Positions 39,601 to 46,408 of a stretch of DNA of 64,000 bases are shown piece after piece; positions within the stretch are counted from its first letter, which is position 1; each line of letters begins with the position of its first letter. The notes below the pieces were generated by a model. The model was not told the origin of the DNA and did not search any database. It worked only from the letters and a program-made list of their open reading frames with translations. Source of the stretch: Xestospongia bergquistia (taxonomy: Eukaryota; Porifera; Demospongiae; Haplosclerida; Petrosiidae); contig OZ014411.1 in the NCBI GenBank assembly GCA_963965975.1, forward strand, positions 11,787,501 to 11,851,500, written 5' to 3'. A program made the translations under genes and the position numbers.

Positions 39601-41656
39601 GACATAATAACAATAAGCACCATATGAATAACCACATACTAAACCTTAAACATATTAAATATAATTTGATCCCTTCCTTCTTATACCATTTGAGCTAATA
39701 GGTTAGTCTGACTGGGGGATAATTGTTCCTAAGTAAGACTGAATTACAATCATTCTAGGACTAGTTTCTGAATAAGTACAAGATGGTTTTTGTATTCTAT
39801 ACATTATGGTACAGACCTCTTTTATATTGGGTAGCTCCCCTGTGTTTAACTCTCTGATCTAAAAAACATATTAGATTAACTGCAGACTCAACTGCTTACA
39901 GAAATGTTTGACTTGAGCTATCTTTACCTTTGTAATAACCTTTTCTAGAGTTAGATCTGCATCTAGTTGTAGCTAATCTGACAAAATCAAATTTGATATG
40001 CCAACAACTATCCATGATTATTTCATTAGTTAGAGCTCAATTCTCACGGTGATCAACATTAGAATACAACTATGTTATAAAACTATTGACAGATTCATCT
40101 TTCATTGTACCCATTAATTGACTTCAGCTCACTTGTAAACCTTGTTGCATTATTTGATGAAATGACATTCAAACTTAAGGTTTGCCTAAATCTCTCAAAT
40201 CTACTTAATCCACTTGGTCCATTTGGTAAATGGCCATATCACACGTCCTCACCATCTCTGTTTTTGAGTTTTCTTTGAGTTTTCCAAATTCCACTTTACT
40301 CACCATGTATACTCTCTTAGTATAATTATGTTTACTTGATTGATTAAGATCTCTTAGCAATATTGGTAGAAACACAATAGATAATAAGTCAGATAGTCAC
40401 ACAAGGACAAAACAATGGACAGTAATCATGAATGAATGATAAGTAGTCATATCACTATAGCTTATTAATTGGGACTGCATGCTCAAAATGATTATTAATT
40501 TTGTGGACACTAATTTTTTTATCCAGCTATAATCATGAAAATATGGAAACTTTAACCTACAAATAGATTAACTATTTAATTTGAATACTTAATTTTTTGG
40601 CCAGCCTTACGTTTTTTTTCTTAATAGTTATGCCTGATGTATGTAAACATTCCCAGTTTAATTGATGAAATTAAATCAAGAGTAGTTGATATCTCTGTAG
40701 CAGGTATATACTATATCATTTAGTATTATATGTACTAATGCCTAGAAGTGTACATTTATATAGCACATTATTTTGTTTATAGATATTGTCTTTTCTACTG
40801 CACATAAAAGTAAAGGGTTAGAATTTGATACTGTTGTGTTAACTGATGACTATCTAGAGGGGGCAGAGAGATCTAACAATGGAGAAGATATTGATTATAG
40901 TAAGATTGTTATACAACAAAACAATCTTAGTAATTGTATATTCCTTAATGTAGCAAAATGCCCTGAAGATGAACAAAATCTGTTGTATGTAGCCATCACA
41001 AGAGCAAAAAAGCAGTTATTTTTCAATGATACTGTTCCCCAAGTACTAAGTCTAGTTAATGAACACTTAGTTGTCCCTTCAGTTATGGTCAGTACGTTAT
41101 GAATATAAATAATATTATTCTGTTTTTTAATGCAAACCCTCATTAATATTATTAATCTTAGTACTTATTAACTTCATTTGAGGGATTGTCATCCTTTTCA
41201 GTATTTTAAATTATAAGTGTTGGGCATGTATGTATCTTGTACATTTTTGTATCTATAACTACATTTGTTAATCAATGTGCTTTCCTTTTTTATTAGGTGC
41301 ATAAACCATCTTGTGTACAATGTGGTAGAAGTTTAATGTCTACTGGTTGTTGTATGTTTAAAGAGTCTATCGTTTTGGTAAATAATCATTTCACACAATT
41401 TATCCAAATACAGTCAAAAACCGCTAAAATAAACACTGCAAATGCTGCTTGGTACTTTAAAACATATTTAGTACATGGATAATAAATATTTATGCATAGA
41501 ACGTTATCTCCAGCTATTAATATCTTTTATTATTGCTTTTAGTGTTCATTCATTATACAGGCTGAACATCATGTTCCATTGAATTCTGGTCCACTATGTT
41601 GTCAATGTTCAATTCAACTTGTACCACATTTATCTAAAATTGTCAAATGTGACTGA
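6569..41656 (+). CDS. FBH1: F-box DNA helicase 1 (FBH1/FBXO18-like), 16 exons, 5-prime end not found
   Basis: This is a UvrD-type SF1 helicase carrying an F-box. In animals FBH1 is part of an SCF ubiquitin ligase and restrains RAD51 recombination at stalled forks in the nucleus. Exons joined by GT-AG sites in consistent phase: 6569-6690, 15217-15338, 29467-29605, 29769-29944, 30907-31001, 31382-31544, 38173-38410, 38531-38606, 38698-38784, 38841-38965, 39028-39127, 39174-39481, 40628-40703, 40783-41087, 41297-41377, 41561-41656. They encode about 769 codons with no stop. Motifs in order: F-box, Walker A AGTGKT split over the 31001/31382 junction, [51 protein letters not shown], and a C-terminal CxxC-rich end. 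Vertebrate FBH1 is longer at the N-terminus, so 5-prime exons are missing or upstream. Three introns hold nearly all the transposons. Confidence 0.9.
6691..7737. other. First part of the large FBH1 intron, no element recognised
   Basis: AT-rich intron sequence, with a poly(A) run at about 6960-6971. I found neither terminal repeats nor a protein match. Confidence 0.4.
7917..8200 (+). pseudogene. MADF (Myb/SANT-like) DNA-binding domain, two exons
   Basis: Exon 1 (7917-8036) reads [17 protein letters not shown] and then [18 protein letters not shown] 77-base intron (gtaacc to tttaaaaatcag) leads to exon 2 (from 8114), which reads [18 protein letters not shown] and ends shortly after at a TAA. 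The tryptophan and aromatic spacing is that of a MADF domain, found in DNA-binding accessory proteins of PIF/Harbinger transposons and in host regulators. A GC-richer leader with ACGCA-type repeats (7738-7900) precedes it. The C-terminal half appears cut off by the Gypsy relic that begins near 8400. A Pro/Ser-rich coding-like stretch at 12480-12640 could be its displaced remainder. Confidence 0.55.
8400..11820 (-). mobile_element. Decayed Gypsy-type LTR element, minus strand, pol mostly missing
   Basis: About 60 bases containing aagacaaacaggaagttact recur at 8443-8510 and 11718-11796, interpreted as remnants of the two LTRs. A purine-rich tract on the minus strand (AAAGGGAGGAATGTTG, about 8545-8560) sits where a polypurine tract should. 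Gag-like pieces read at about 11610-11040 minus ([14 protein letters not shown] and a damaged zinc knuckle starting CCNCGK). An integrase C-terminal piece reads at 8975-8697 minus ([20 protein letters not shown]). Protease, reverse transcriptase, RNase H and the integrase core are gone. The gap is occupied by a different element (9354-10725). A G10 run lies at about 11161-11170. Confidence 0.6.
9354..10725 (-). mobile_element. EnSpm/CACTA-like transposase fragment with several exons
   Basis: Successive minus-strand exons read [19 protein letters not shown] and [20 protein letters not shown] with CRICM (about 10500-10195). They continue [19 protein letters not shown] (about 10155-9985, with one TAG), [19 protein letters not shown] then [12 protein letters not shown] (9932-9655), and [15 protein letters not shown] with YNTER (about 9575-9354). 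Introns with GT/AG ends separate them. The TPVExLHTxLLG, FVGRDFKA and FNTER blocks are typical of a large EnSpm-like transposase family in invertebrates. A short possible first exon [17 protein letters not shown] lies at 10725-10675. It sits inside the Gypsy relic, so it either inserted there or replaced its pol region. A CA/GT microsatellite lies at about 10570-10590. Confidence 0.6.
12480..12650 (+). other. Pro/Ser-rich coding-like stretch with an NLS-like motif
   Basis: After ttattccag an open frame reads many SP/PN pairs ([20 protein letters not shown]) and ends [11 protein letters not shown], a basic nuclear-localisation-like motif. It could be a displaced exon of the MADF gene at 7917 or of another transposon. 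No domain can be identified. Confidence 0.3.
12828..12969. mobile_element. MITE-like element with 13-14 bp terminal inverted repeats
   Basis: The element begins ggcaactttgttgc and ends gcaacaaagttgcc, a perfect inverted pair about 142 bases apart. Internal copies of aactttgttg are present. It has no coding capacity. The ends resemble the gcaacttgttgc runs of the Harbinger element ends near 18165-18230, so it may be a relative. Confidence 0.6.
13035..13376 (-). mobile_element. Pogo-type transposase N-terminal fragment (Pipsqueak HTH)
   Basis: The minus frame reads [20 protein letters not shown], then [27 protein letters not shown] and RIGYP. This is a Pipsqueak-type helix-turn-helix followed by the GPKPxLxxxEEExL linker found ahead of DDE domains in pogo-like transposases. 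The catalytic domain is absent. The interval 13377-14119 beyond it shows overlapping frames on both strands but nothing I can name. Confidence 0.6.
14120..14600 (-). mobile_element. hAT transposase C-terminal fragment (ZMYM/DUF4371 type)
   Basis: Minus strand, from about 14600: [20 protein letters not shown], then [32 protein letters not shown] and [17 protein letters not shown]. The PATxAxSExxF block plus the RLNHLMxxxIHKD ending are the hAT dimerisation region of the zinc-finger-MYM/DUF4371 branch. Stops and frame changes interrupt it. No N-terminal portion is present. Confidence 0.6.
15217..15338 (+). CDS. FBH1: FBH1 exon following the F-box
   Basis: The acceptor is tcgtttcag and the donor gtatat. 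It encodes [19 protein letters not shown] and [20 protein letters not shown]. It continues in phase from the F-box exon and into 29467 (split AGA codon). It is stranded between two large transposon-filled introns of 8.5 and 14.1 kb. Confidence 0.85.
15500..16662 (-). mobile_element. Tigger/pogo-type DNA transposon, inactive
   Basis: The transposase reads on the minus strand from about 16425. A CENP-B-type N-terminus [20 protein letters not shown] comes first, with stops. A 242-residue open stretch (16228-15500) follows with [20 protein letters not shown] (CENPB HTH), the DDE start [32 protein letters not shown], and WLEKWN ending LLVM where an aspartate should follow. Later catalytic residues are lost to a frameshift. 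One plausible end is the tagtgatgtttcactgta block at 16643-16662; the other end was not found. Confidence 0.75.
16722..18144 (-). mobile_element. hAT transposase, catalytic and C-terminal part (outer element of a nest)
   Basis: Minus order: [18 protein letters not shown], frameshift, [34 protein letters not shown] with [35 protein letters not shown] with [12 protein letters not shown], then [19 protein letters not shown]. Last comes the dimerisation block [20 protein letters not shown] with [13 protein letters not shown]. This is a ZBED-type hAT transposase with frameshifts and an internal deletion after LTACSRRL. Its N-terminal BED finger lies at 23690-23470, separated by the 5.3-kb Harbinger insertion. 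Confidence 0.8.
18893..19114 (-). mobile_element. PHD finger fragment (second copy, outside the Mutator-like inverted repeats)
   Basis: The minus frame reads [34 protein letters not shown] and DDYFCKNCL and then stops. The C4-H-C3 spacing is that of a PHD finger. It resembles the PHD at 20208-20393, which ends a Mutator-like transposase. Here the finger lies just outside the long inverted repeat (19117-19192), so it may come from a second, older Mutator-like fragment. Confidence 0.65.
19267..20041 (-). mobile_element. Non-autonomous hAT element with perfect 8-bp target duplication
   Basis: Termini are tagggttgggtaaattatgc (19267) and its near-perfect inverse ending caaccctа-type at 20041. 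Both sides carry gtcattca (19259-19266 and 20042-20049), the 8-bp duplication diagnostic of hAT. It retains one minus-strand exon (19925-19515) starting MLFVMAEE, with a basic [12 protein letters not shown] stretch and a partial BED-like finger [20 protein letters not shown]. The transposase core is deleted. Confidence 0.85.
20208..20393 (-). mobile_element. PHD finger at the C-terminus of the Mutator-like transposase
   Basis: The minus frame reads [35 protein letters not shown] and NFLCKSC, then TVTF and stop. The C4HC3 pattern is complete (CGVC, CDSC, HxxC, CxxC). PHD fingers bind histone tails; in this transposon family such a finger at the C-terminus may steer integration or expression, which is inference. 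Confidence 0.7.
20428..21490 (-). mobile_element. Mutator-like transposase middle region, SWIM finger and acidic linker
   Basis: From 21490: [34 protein letters not shown] and [18 protein letters not shown], the segment after the MULE core. Near 21045 the frame shifts, and [19 protein letters not shown] gives a CxC-x7-CxH SWIM zinc finger (about 21040-20960). After it comes an acidic stretch rich in Ser, Glu and Asp (about 20900-20760), then a helical segment and a basic tail KKEKNDK. Confidence 0.65.
21674..22213 (-). mobile_element. MULE transposase catalytic domain
   Basis: The minus frame has [20 protein letters not shown], then [20 protein letters not shown] and [11 protein letters not shown]. 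This matches the MULE domain (first Asp in MDATH, second in MSDxAEQ) of Mutator-superfamily transposases that also carry SWIM fingers. It overlaps the upstream frame (22200-22553) by 14 bases in a different phase, so there is a frameshift at the junction. Confidence 0.75.
22200..22553 (-). mobile_element. N-terminal domain of the Mutator-like transposase
   Basis: It reads [38 protein letters not shown] and IKHKVAAKL. The CPAHIxV...VEYCPTHxxH...IAxKL pattern is the zinc-binding module before the MULE core. Upstream at about 22835-22620, two C2H2-type fingers are visible: [20 protein letters not shown] (first cysteine lost) and, after a frameshift and an intron, [20 protein letters not shown]. 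Confidence 0.6.
23467..23781 (-). mobile_element. BED zinc finger exon and 5-prime end of the outer hAT
   Basis: Minus strand: [40 protein letters not shown], a TAG, then [20 protein letters not shown]. The W...CxxC...HxxxxH arrangement is a BED finger, the usual N-terminus of ZBED-type hAT transposases. At 23770-23781 the sequence ttccagcccta resembles a hAT end. The frame would continue directly into 18144 if the Harbinger insertion were absent. Confidence 0.75.
23782..24940. other. Unassigned intron sequence; protein-like minus reading at 24000-24290
   Basis: The minus strand at about 24290-24000 reads [20 protein letters not shown] and [20 protein letters not shown] without stops, so it is probably part of a transposon protein I cannot name. 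The remainder is AT-rich with no feature recognised. Confidence 0.35.
24941..25034. repeat. Direct repeat C, copy 1
   Basis: About 94 bases from aattacttaaactgcaagta to taaattaatagaatttg recur at 25632-25725 with two or three mismatches. The copies bracket a 600-base segment that holds a transposase fragment and a tandem cccatttcgcctact pair at about 25093-25123. Confidence 0.8.
25331..25621 (-). mobile_element. Mutator-like transposase C-terminal fragment (different family)
   Basis: The 96-residue minus frame reads [20 protein letters not shown], then [20 protein letters not shown] and [20 protein letters not shown]. The W...RTNNHxExWHNxLKxxxxxxHPNxF block is the region after the MULE catalytic core in FLYWCH-associated transposases. 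Catalytic residues are not present. Confidence 0.6.
25632..25725. repeat. Direct repeat C, copy 2
   Basis: Second copy of the 24941-25034 repeat, starting directly beyond the start of the transposase fragment. The following 25726-26728 is AT-rich; a short minus reading near 26180-25900 has protein-like pieces but no recognisable family. Confidence 0.8.
26729..26990 (+). mobile_element. PIF/Harbinger-like fragment: Myb/SANT-like N-terminus
   Basis: The leader gccacgtttacacagg is of the type seen at ends of animal Harbinger elements. An ATG at 26858 opens [20 protein letters not shown] then [14 protein letters not shown], and stops at 26963-26965. The basic start plus W-DDEVELLL is the Myb/SANT-like DNA-binding protein of Harbinger elements. 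No transposase ORF is attached. Confidence 0.5.
27500..28420 (-). mobile_element. Pogo/Tigger-like transposase relic with Brinker-type HTH
   Basis: The N-terminus (28403-28212) reads [20 protein letters not shown] then [20 protein letters not shown], a Brinker/pogo HTH. It is followed by [20 protein letters not shown] (about 28200-28140) and [12 protein letters not shown]. Pieces around the first catalytic block read WMDMP and [18 protein letters not shown] (about 27920-27840), and later [20 protein letters not shown]. Frames change repeatedly, so it is inactive. Confidence 0.6.
28518..29190 (-). mobile_element. Deleted hAT element with C-terminal dimerisation fragment
   Basis: Near-inverted ends cctgtgcctattt (28518) and aataggtgcagg (about 29174-29185) delimit about 670 bases. 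Minus-strand pieces read [59 protein letters not shown] and [16 protein letters not shown] (about 28900-28650), the hAT dimerisation region. The flanks on both sides carry tcaatttgagac, though not exactly adjacent to the ends I propose. Confidence 0.5.
29467..31544 (+). CDS. FBH1: FBH1 exons before and including Walker A
   Basis: Four exons. 29467-29605 encodes [20 protein letters not shown] and is phase 2 in, phase 0 out. 29769-29944 encodes [20 protein letters not shown]. 30907-31001 encodes [20 protein letters not shown] and KIIALA. 31382-31544 completes [17 protein letters not shown], then [18 protein letters not shown] and [13 protein letters not shown]. The Q-motif-like TEEQNAIV, the Walker A and motif Ia TFHSLA are all present. 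The helicase ATP site is therefore intact. Confidence 0.9.
31824..32898 (-). mobile_element. Gypsy integrase
   Basis: Below the Tigger insertion the minus strand resumes [18 protein letters not shown] (the HHCC-like region), [20 protein letters not shown], then the core: [12 protein letters not shown] (first Asp), [19 protein letters not shown] (second Asp) and [16 protein letters not shown] (Glu). The C-terminal domain (32291-31824) contains [20 protein letters not shown] and [14 protein letters not shown]. Frameshifts interrupt the core. Confidence 0.8.
32899..34585 (-). mobile_element. Tigger/pogo-type transposon inserted in the Gypsy, TA duplication
   Basis: Terminal inverted repeats ctgtaaaaccagaataaata (32899) and its inverse ending ctggttttacag (34585) are flanked by TA on each side (32897-32898, 34586-34587), as expected for Tc1/mariner-pogo elements. 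The transposase reads minus from about 34440: a leader, [43 protein letters not shown], then [14 protein letters not shown], where the catalytic Asp of the usual DQT is His. It continues 33348-33028 with [20 protein letters not shown]. The HQTG substitution and a break between the two frames indicate an inactive copy. Confidence 0.85.
34586..36001 (-). mobile_element. Gypsy reverse transcriptase and RNase H
   Basis: Reverse transcriptase pieces are [20 protein letters not shown] and [15 protein letters not shown] (36001-35798), then the active-site block [12 protein letters not shown] (about 35700-35660) and the thumb/connection [20 protein letters not shown]. RNase H shows [18 protein letters not shown] and [11 protein letters not shown] (about 35250-35150), continuing to [10 protein letters not shown] at about 34890. 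Two frame changes separate the blocks. The reading runs up to the Tigger insertion at 34586. Confidence 0.8.
36205..37470 (-). mobile_element. Gypsy gag and protease
   Basis: Gag: [17 protein letters not shown], then after a one-base shift [20 protein letters not shown], the capsid-like region and [20 protein letters not shown]. Two zinc knuckles, [13 protein letters not shown] and [14 protein letters not shown], follow in the 36984-36205 frame. The protease motif reads [13 protein letters not shown]; the glycine of the usual D-T/S-G-A is replaced by Arg, which should abolish activity. The frame joining capsid to knuckles is shifted near 36985. Confidence 0.8.
38173..41656 (+). CDS. FBH1: FBH1 helicase motifs II-VI and C-terminus
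   Basis: Ten exons with short introns, except 39482-40627. They encode [31 protein letters not shown] (motif II), [20 protein letters not shown] (III), [14 protein letters not shown] (IV), [13 protein letters not shown] (IVa), [40 protein letters not shown] (V) and [16 protein letters not shown] (VI). The last two exons add [16 protein letters not shown] and [13 protein letters not shown], ending KCD and TGA at 41654-41656. The order and wording match animal FBH1 closely, including the cysteine pairs of the C-terminal extension. The 1.1-kb intron 39482-40627 shows no element I recognise. Confidence 0.92.
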
Positions 41657-41915
41657 CTTTTATAAATTTGATTGACGTCACTCTTGTAATGAAAGTTGAT
41701 ATAATTTATGTCAGTTTTATTACATAGTTTAATATACATAATAACATAGTTTTATACTCTGTTGTTTTGTCACCTTGATATCTTAAATTTTTTTGTTGTT
41801 GTTTTACTAATTACATTTAACAAAATTTGACTGTTTAGCTGTTCACTACCTAAAGTTATTTGTGTAAATGTGAGTTAGTCTAGTTAGAAGCTCTATTTTG
41901 CTATACCCTGGGAAG

Positions 41916-42356
41916 CATAGGGGTAGGAAGGGGGGCAGGGGGCTGAAGCCCCCACCCCAACTTCAAATCAGAAGGGGCTAAGCCCCCCCCCTGATTTGCA
42001 CTCAAGACTTTGTATGCAATAACCTCTTGACTGAAGTGGTTATTGTGTTAATTTGTGTACAATCACCACATTATTGTGTGATCATGTTACCTTCTGTAAA
42101 TTAATTGCTATAACAAAAGTATTAATAGAACAGAACGCACTTTTTCAACCTTACGCTGACTAAAAAATTATCTACAAAGTACTATGAGCCAAGCACGACA
42201 AAACCATGTCATGCTGTTACATACACATAAGGACCGTATTGATAACAAACTTATTAAAGGGTTTGTTTCCTTTAACGACAGGCAAATAATATAATGCAAC
42301 TAAATCTAAGGTATAAGATCAGACCCCACAACTTAAACTTCATTCCTACCCCTCTG
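41916..42356. mobile_element. Non-autonomous hAT (MITE) with perfect 8-bp duplication
   Basis: The left end is cataggggtaggaag and the right end cattcctacccctctg, inverted to each other. Both flanks read ctgggaag (41908-41915 and 42357-42364). The interior has a C/G-rich hairpin-like region with gggggctgaagcccccc and no coding sequence. The right end matches the 3-prime end of the hAT remnant at 48966-50032 (cattcctacacctatg), which suggests the same family. The homologous duplicated block at about 60150-60250 lacks it. Confidence 0.85.
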
Positions 42357-42909
42357 CTGGGAAGTTCTAACTTTTGCTAATTCTCTCTTACATCTTGCAT
42401 TTACTCTAGTAAATGATCTAACATGAATAAGTTATGTTAAAATCCACTGTAGAGCTCAATATATGTGTGTGTTTGTGTATGTCATTTCAGAAAAAATAGA
42501 ATCTCTATGAAGTTCATATTGGAGCTAGTTTTTGAAGCATGTTTATAAATGTCTAACAATCTGCATAACTTGCTCTAATATGACAGATTAAGCTTGTAAT
42601 TAAATTTTTGTGCTAGTTAAAGATTTCTTAGAATGACAACATCGATTTTATATAGCATCACTTCTTTTGCTATACATGGAGAAAGATAGACCTTCAAATT
42701 ATTCTATGCAAGTTATATGTAAGTGAGTCAGTCAGTTGTTATAGTACTAACATGTAGGAATTTTGTTATATTTAGTAAGTTCTTGAATGAAAATCTGTTT
42801 AAAGGTAATATAATGAACTTGCATAGTGCTATTATTTATGTACTCTGTGTATGTAGTCTTCATGATATTGATTTTTGAACAAATTATGTGGCTAAACTCT
42901 ATGTCATAG

Positions 42910-43080
42910 GTGATCCATCTACTGTATGCACTAACTAAATACAATGTAGATGACTACATCATCACTGCAGCTCAACATATTTTTGTGCATTATCTGAAGG
43001 GATTCACAGGTGATTTATTATCTAACTTTCTATTTGATAAAGCAATGAATTATGCTGCTTGCAAGAAGATAATTTTAAGG
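42910..43080 (+). other. Possible exon relic, homologous to 60810-61010
   Basis: After atgtcatag an open plus-strand stretch reads VIHLLYALTKYNVDDYIITA and AQHIFVHYLKG, ending before a weak donor. The sequence is vaguely like the end of a BTB domain (ALxKYxVxD...), but that is a guess. A diverged partner occurs in the duplicated block at 60810-61010 with frame differences. It may simply be non-coding duplicated DNA. Confidence 0.2.
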
Positions 43081-43264
43081 TATTCTATGTATATATGGAA
43101 TTTTAATGACATCTGATTTTATAAAAATTAACCTAATTATGTTCACACTTTATAATTATATATTTAAAGAGCACACTACATCAAACTTGAATATTAAAGT
43201 TAACAGCTAAAAAATGTTTTCAAGTCTAACCATAATGTTTCAAAGATGCTATTCATAAATGTAA

Positions 43265-45603
43265 TTATTTCTCTTTTACATTCACATAATTGCTTCCTGA
43301 TGTCATCTCATCATCATTCATGTCATTCATGTCTCCAGTGGTTGCAACAGAATATATCGGTTGTAAAATATTTTGCGTCGACTGAGTAGGCTTCGATTCA
43401 TTGTTGTCTCTCTTCTTATTAACTACTGCATAAACATGTGATGAGTATGGATTAATGTCTTTTTCATTGTTATTATCTTTTAAGTGTAGATTCTCGTCTT
43501 TTAACTCAATTTCAGCTGTAGTACCATCTCTACATAATTAGAATCAACATTGTGGTTGATAACACTTATAATAACATTACATGTTTACCTTGATGACAAA
43601 TATTGTCCTGTATATTCTCTTTGTGTTTTCATTATCTCACTAGAAAATGTATGTGACATTCTATTCTTTATATGGAATTAATAACTACACAGTCTTCATT
43701 GAAATGGGAACTATTTACAAATTAACTTAAACACTTACAATTTTTCATATTTTCTTCTTAGCAACCATAAGCAGCTTATTATTAACACAACGACAGTGAT
43801 AAGATTAGTAAAAAATAGAAATACCACACCAACAATGAACCATGCTTGTGACTTCTCTCTACAATTACAATCATTTGATTGAGAACTTGGACTTGGTATT
43901 ATTATCATTATTATTTCATTGACTATAGATGTTATTTTGTCAATTGATAAAAGGTGAAAAATGAATTGATTTTAAAATATATGAAATATGAGATTTTGAT
44001 TATTTACCTGTATTTAATGTATAGACATCACTCCATTCACTTGAAAGTGTATTGTTCTTATTTGAATATGACACCACAAAGAAACTGTAGTTTTGACTAC
44101 TACATAAACCTCTAATTATCAGTTGAGTATAATTGGTCACTCCTACACTGAATGTTTTACAATCACAATCATTAACATCATAGAACACCTCATAACCATC
44201 TATTAATGGATTGTTATGAACTGGTGGAGACCATGTGACTAGAACATCAGAGGAATTGATCCATTTTGCTGTGACATTTACTGGTTTCCTAGCAACTACA
44301 ATTAAGGAATGATCATTACATTGTCTTTCACATTGACAATGGTTGCCAATTAAGGTCATACACATTGCATGTAATACACTGTAACTGTATGAAGATACTG
44401 TCTAGCATTTATTTCATTGGTTATACAAAATAACTTAATAAATGCTGGCCAGGGTCTGTGCACAAAGGCTGTCTATCTGATCTACAGTAGTTTTGCTGTG
44501 TCATTGTGTGTAAAGTCTGTCATAATGTTTTTATAATATATCCCTTCATACTATACACACATGCCTTTTTGACACATTTCCTTAAATATACAAACTGTGC
44601 AACTCCATAGTAACTAGTAATCAAAACAGTGTATTTTTCAAAGTTTTCTTTGTGACTGTATACTACATCTAGTAAGTGATTATCAATCAGTTAAACAAAC
44701 AATCTATTTAAACAGTGTGTTTTCATACATACCTTTAACATACATATAATTGTGAGCAGGATAGGCTTGATTTATATTATTGTAGTACTCATCCTCAACT
44801 CTAGAGTTAGATACAGAACAATTGTACCATCCTTCATCTCTTGGTTGAAATAGAAGTTCTACTAAAATTTTAGTTGGTAGTTGATGTGAGAGAATAATCT
44901 GTGTAATATTGGGATAGATCAAAGTATCATTTAGTGTACAATTGATATATGTTGCTGTTCCATTTGTAACATTGAAGGATATCAGGAATGCTGAATGATC
45001 TCTGGTGGATAGTAATGACTTGAATGTTGTTTCAATGATCTTAGGACCTCCTGAACACATTAATAAAACTATTATTGATTGTTAATTCAATTTAACTCAC
45101 TGTTTATTTGGTAAGTATATTTTGTGTACAGTAGGACCATCAATATTTGAATTACATTGTTTTCATCTGGTATAACACATTTATATATACCCTCACCATT
45201 CATTAAGCCATAGTCACGATATAGTCCAATCTGTCCTGACATATGTACAGAATGTAATGATGATGAGTCATCTACTGTAGACACTTGAGTACCATTAGGA
45301 TAATACCAAACTCCAATATTAGACTCATTTCTAGCACTTTGACACCACAAGGCATCATTTAATCTATCAGTGTTTTGGTCACCTCCATAGAAATAATTTG
45401 CAGGAATTAAGGAATTATTTGGGTAGGAAGTTTTATTGTATCCTCCATACAATCTCACTCCTATATTATAAGTATATTATGTAATTAGTTAACGTATCTT
45501 TAGAAAACTTACCAGTGTGAGGTAATGGAGGAAAGGTACCATTAGACCCGGGTAGTAATAGTATTAGTACACCAACTGTAAGACAAAAGAAGATAGTTGA
45601 CAT
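43265..45603 (-). CDS. R1: type I receptor, signal peptide-Ig-Ig-FN3-TM-tyrosine tail
   Basis: Seven exons on the minus strand: 45603-45513 (MSTIFFCLTVGVLILLLPGS, signal peptide), 45460-45101 (Ig1), 45050-44733 (Ig2), 44295-44008 (FN3), 43922-43739 (short stalk and membrane span), 43639-43589, 43529-43265 (tail, TAA). They join in phase to 518 residues. Ig1 has ALWCQSARNES, IGVWYYPNG and GIYKCVIPD; Ig2 has YINCTLND and EGWYNCSVSN; FN3 has VLVTWSPP and YSFFVVSYS. Many NxS/T sites suggest glycosylation. The membrane span AWFIVGVVFLFFTNLITVVV is followed by Arg/Lys, so the tail is cytoplasmic. Tail tyrosines: VYAVV, IYSVA and terminal NYVNV, a pYxN-type SH2 site in form. It is the only paralog without stalk repeats. 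Ligand and function are unknown. Confidence 0.85.
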
Positions 45604-45759
45604 TATTATGAATATCCTGCGACTTTTGCGTATGTGGTAGCCAACCTTTCCCTAAAATGGGAGTGGCTCTGTGCCTTCACCATGCGAGACTAAAACTGCA
45701 AAGAATTCATAGATATAGCAAAGACGCTAAGTTATTTATATTATTTAAAAGAGTATGAT

Positions 45760-46408
45760 TTAGTATTTATAGTATCCTTTAATAACATACCACGTTATAG
45801 TGAACACAATTATTGAAAAAATTGCAAACTTCCCTCTTGCATGCAAGATTTTAGAATGATGACATACATAACATGTAGTAGTGCTTTCATATGGCACAGG
45901 AAGATCACACTTCATTGAGAAATTAATACTACATCCCAAACCCTGAACATTAATATTTATTTCAACTAGCTGTAGGTCCTTTACAATATCATCACAACTA
46001 TCATCACAACTAAATATTCCATGATCATGATAGAAAACTATTAAACTAGTTTGTAGTTCTGTCGCTAACATGTGAATTATTAGACAGATAAGTAGAAGGC
46101 ATAAAGAATCATCTGTGTACCCCTTCAGCAGACATAATTATCCACTTACTGTAATAAAGACTACATTCATATTTTATGATGACTAGATATATGGATATAT
46201 TTTGGAGTATAATATTTGACAGATAAAAATATTTTGTCTCTATGAATACAATAGAAGGTGTTTCAAAGTCTAACTTCAGAAGAACATGATTAGAAGGAAG
46301 GTTTGAGATATTAGGGCCTATGGTTGTCTGGACCCCAGCTGAACCAGAAGGAGAAGAACAGATGATATATGTTACATTTCTGGTGTAGAAACTTTCAAAT
46401 ATGAACAA
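45760..46408 (-). other. Unassigned open frames upstream of R1
   Basis: Two adjacent minus frames (46408-46109 and 46071-45760) read a Cys-containing segment with NxS/T sites and end with a hydrophobic stretch FAIFSIIVFTITWYVI and a short basic tail. They could be exons of a small membrane protein or chance frames. No family is recognised and splice sites are not decisive. Confidence 0.2.
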
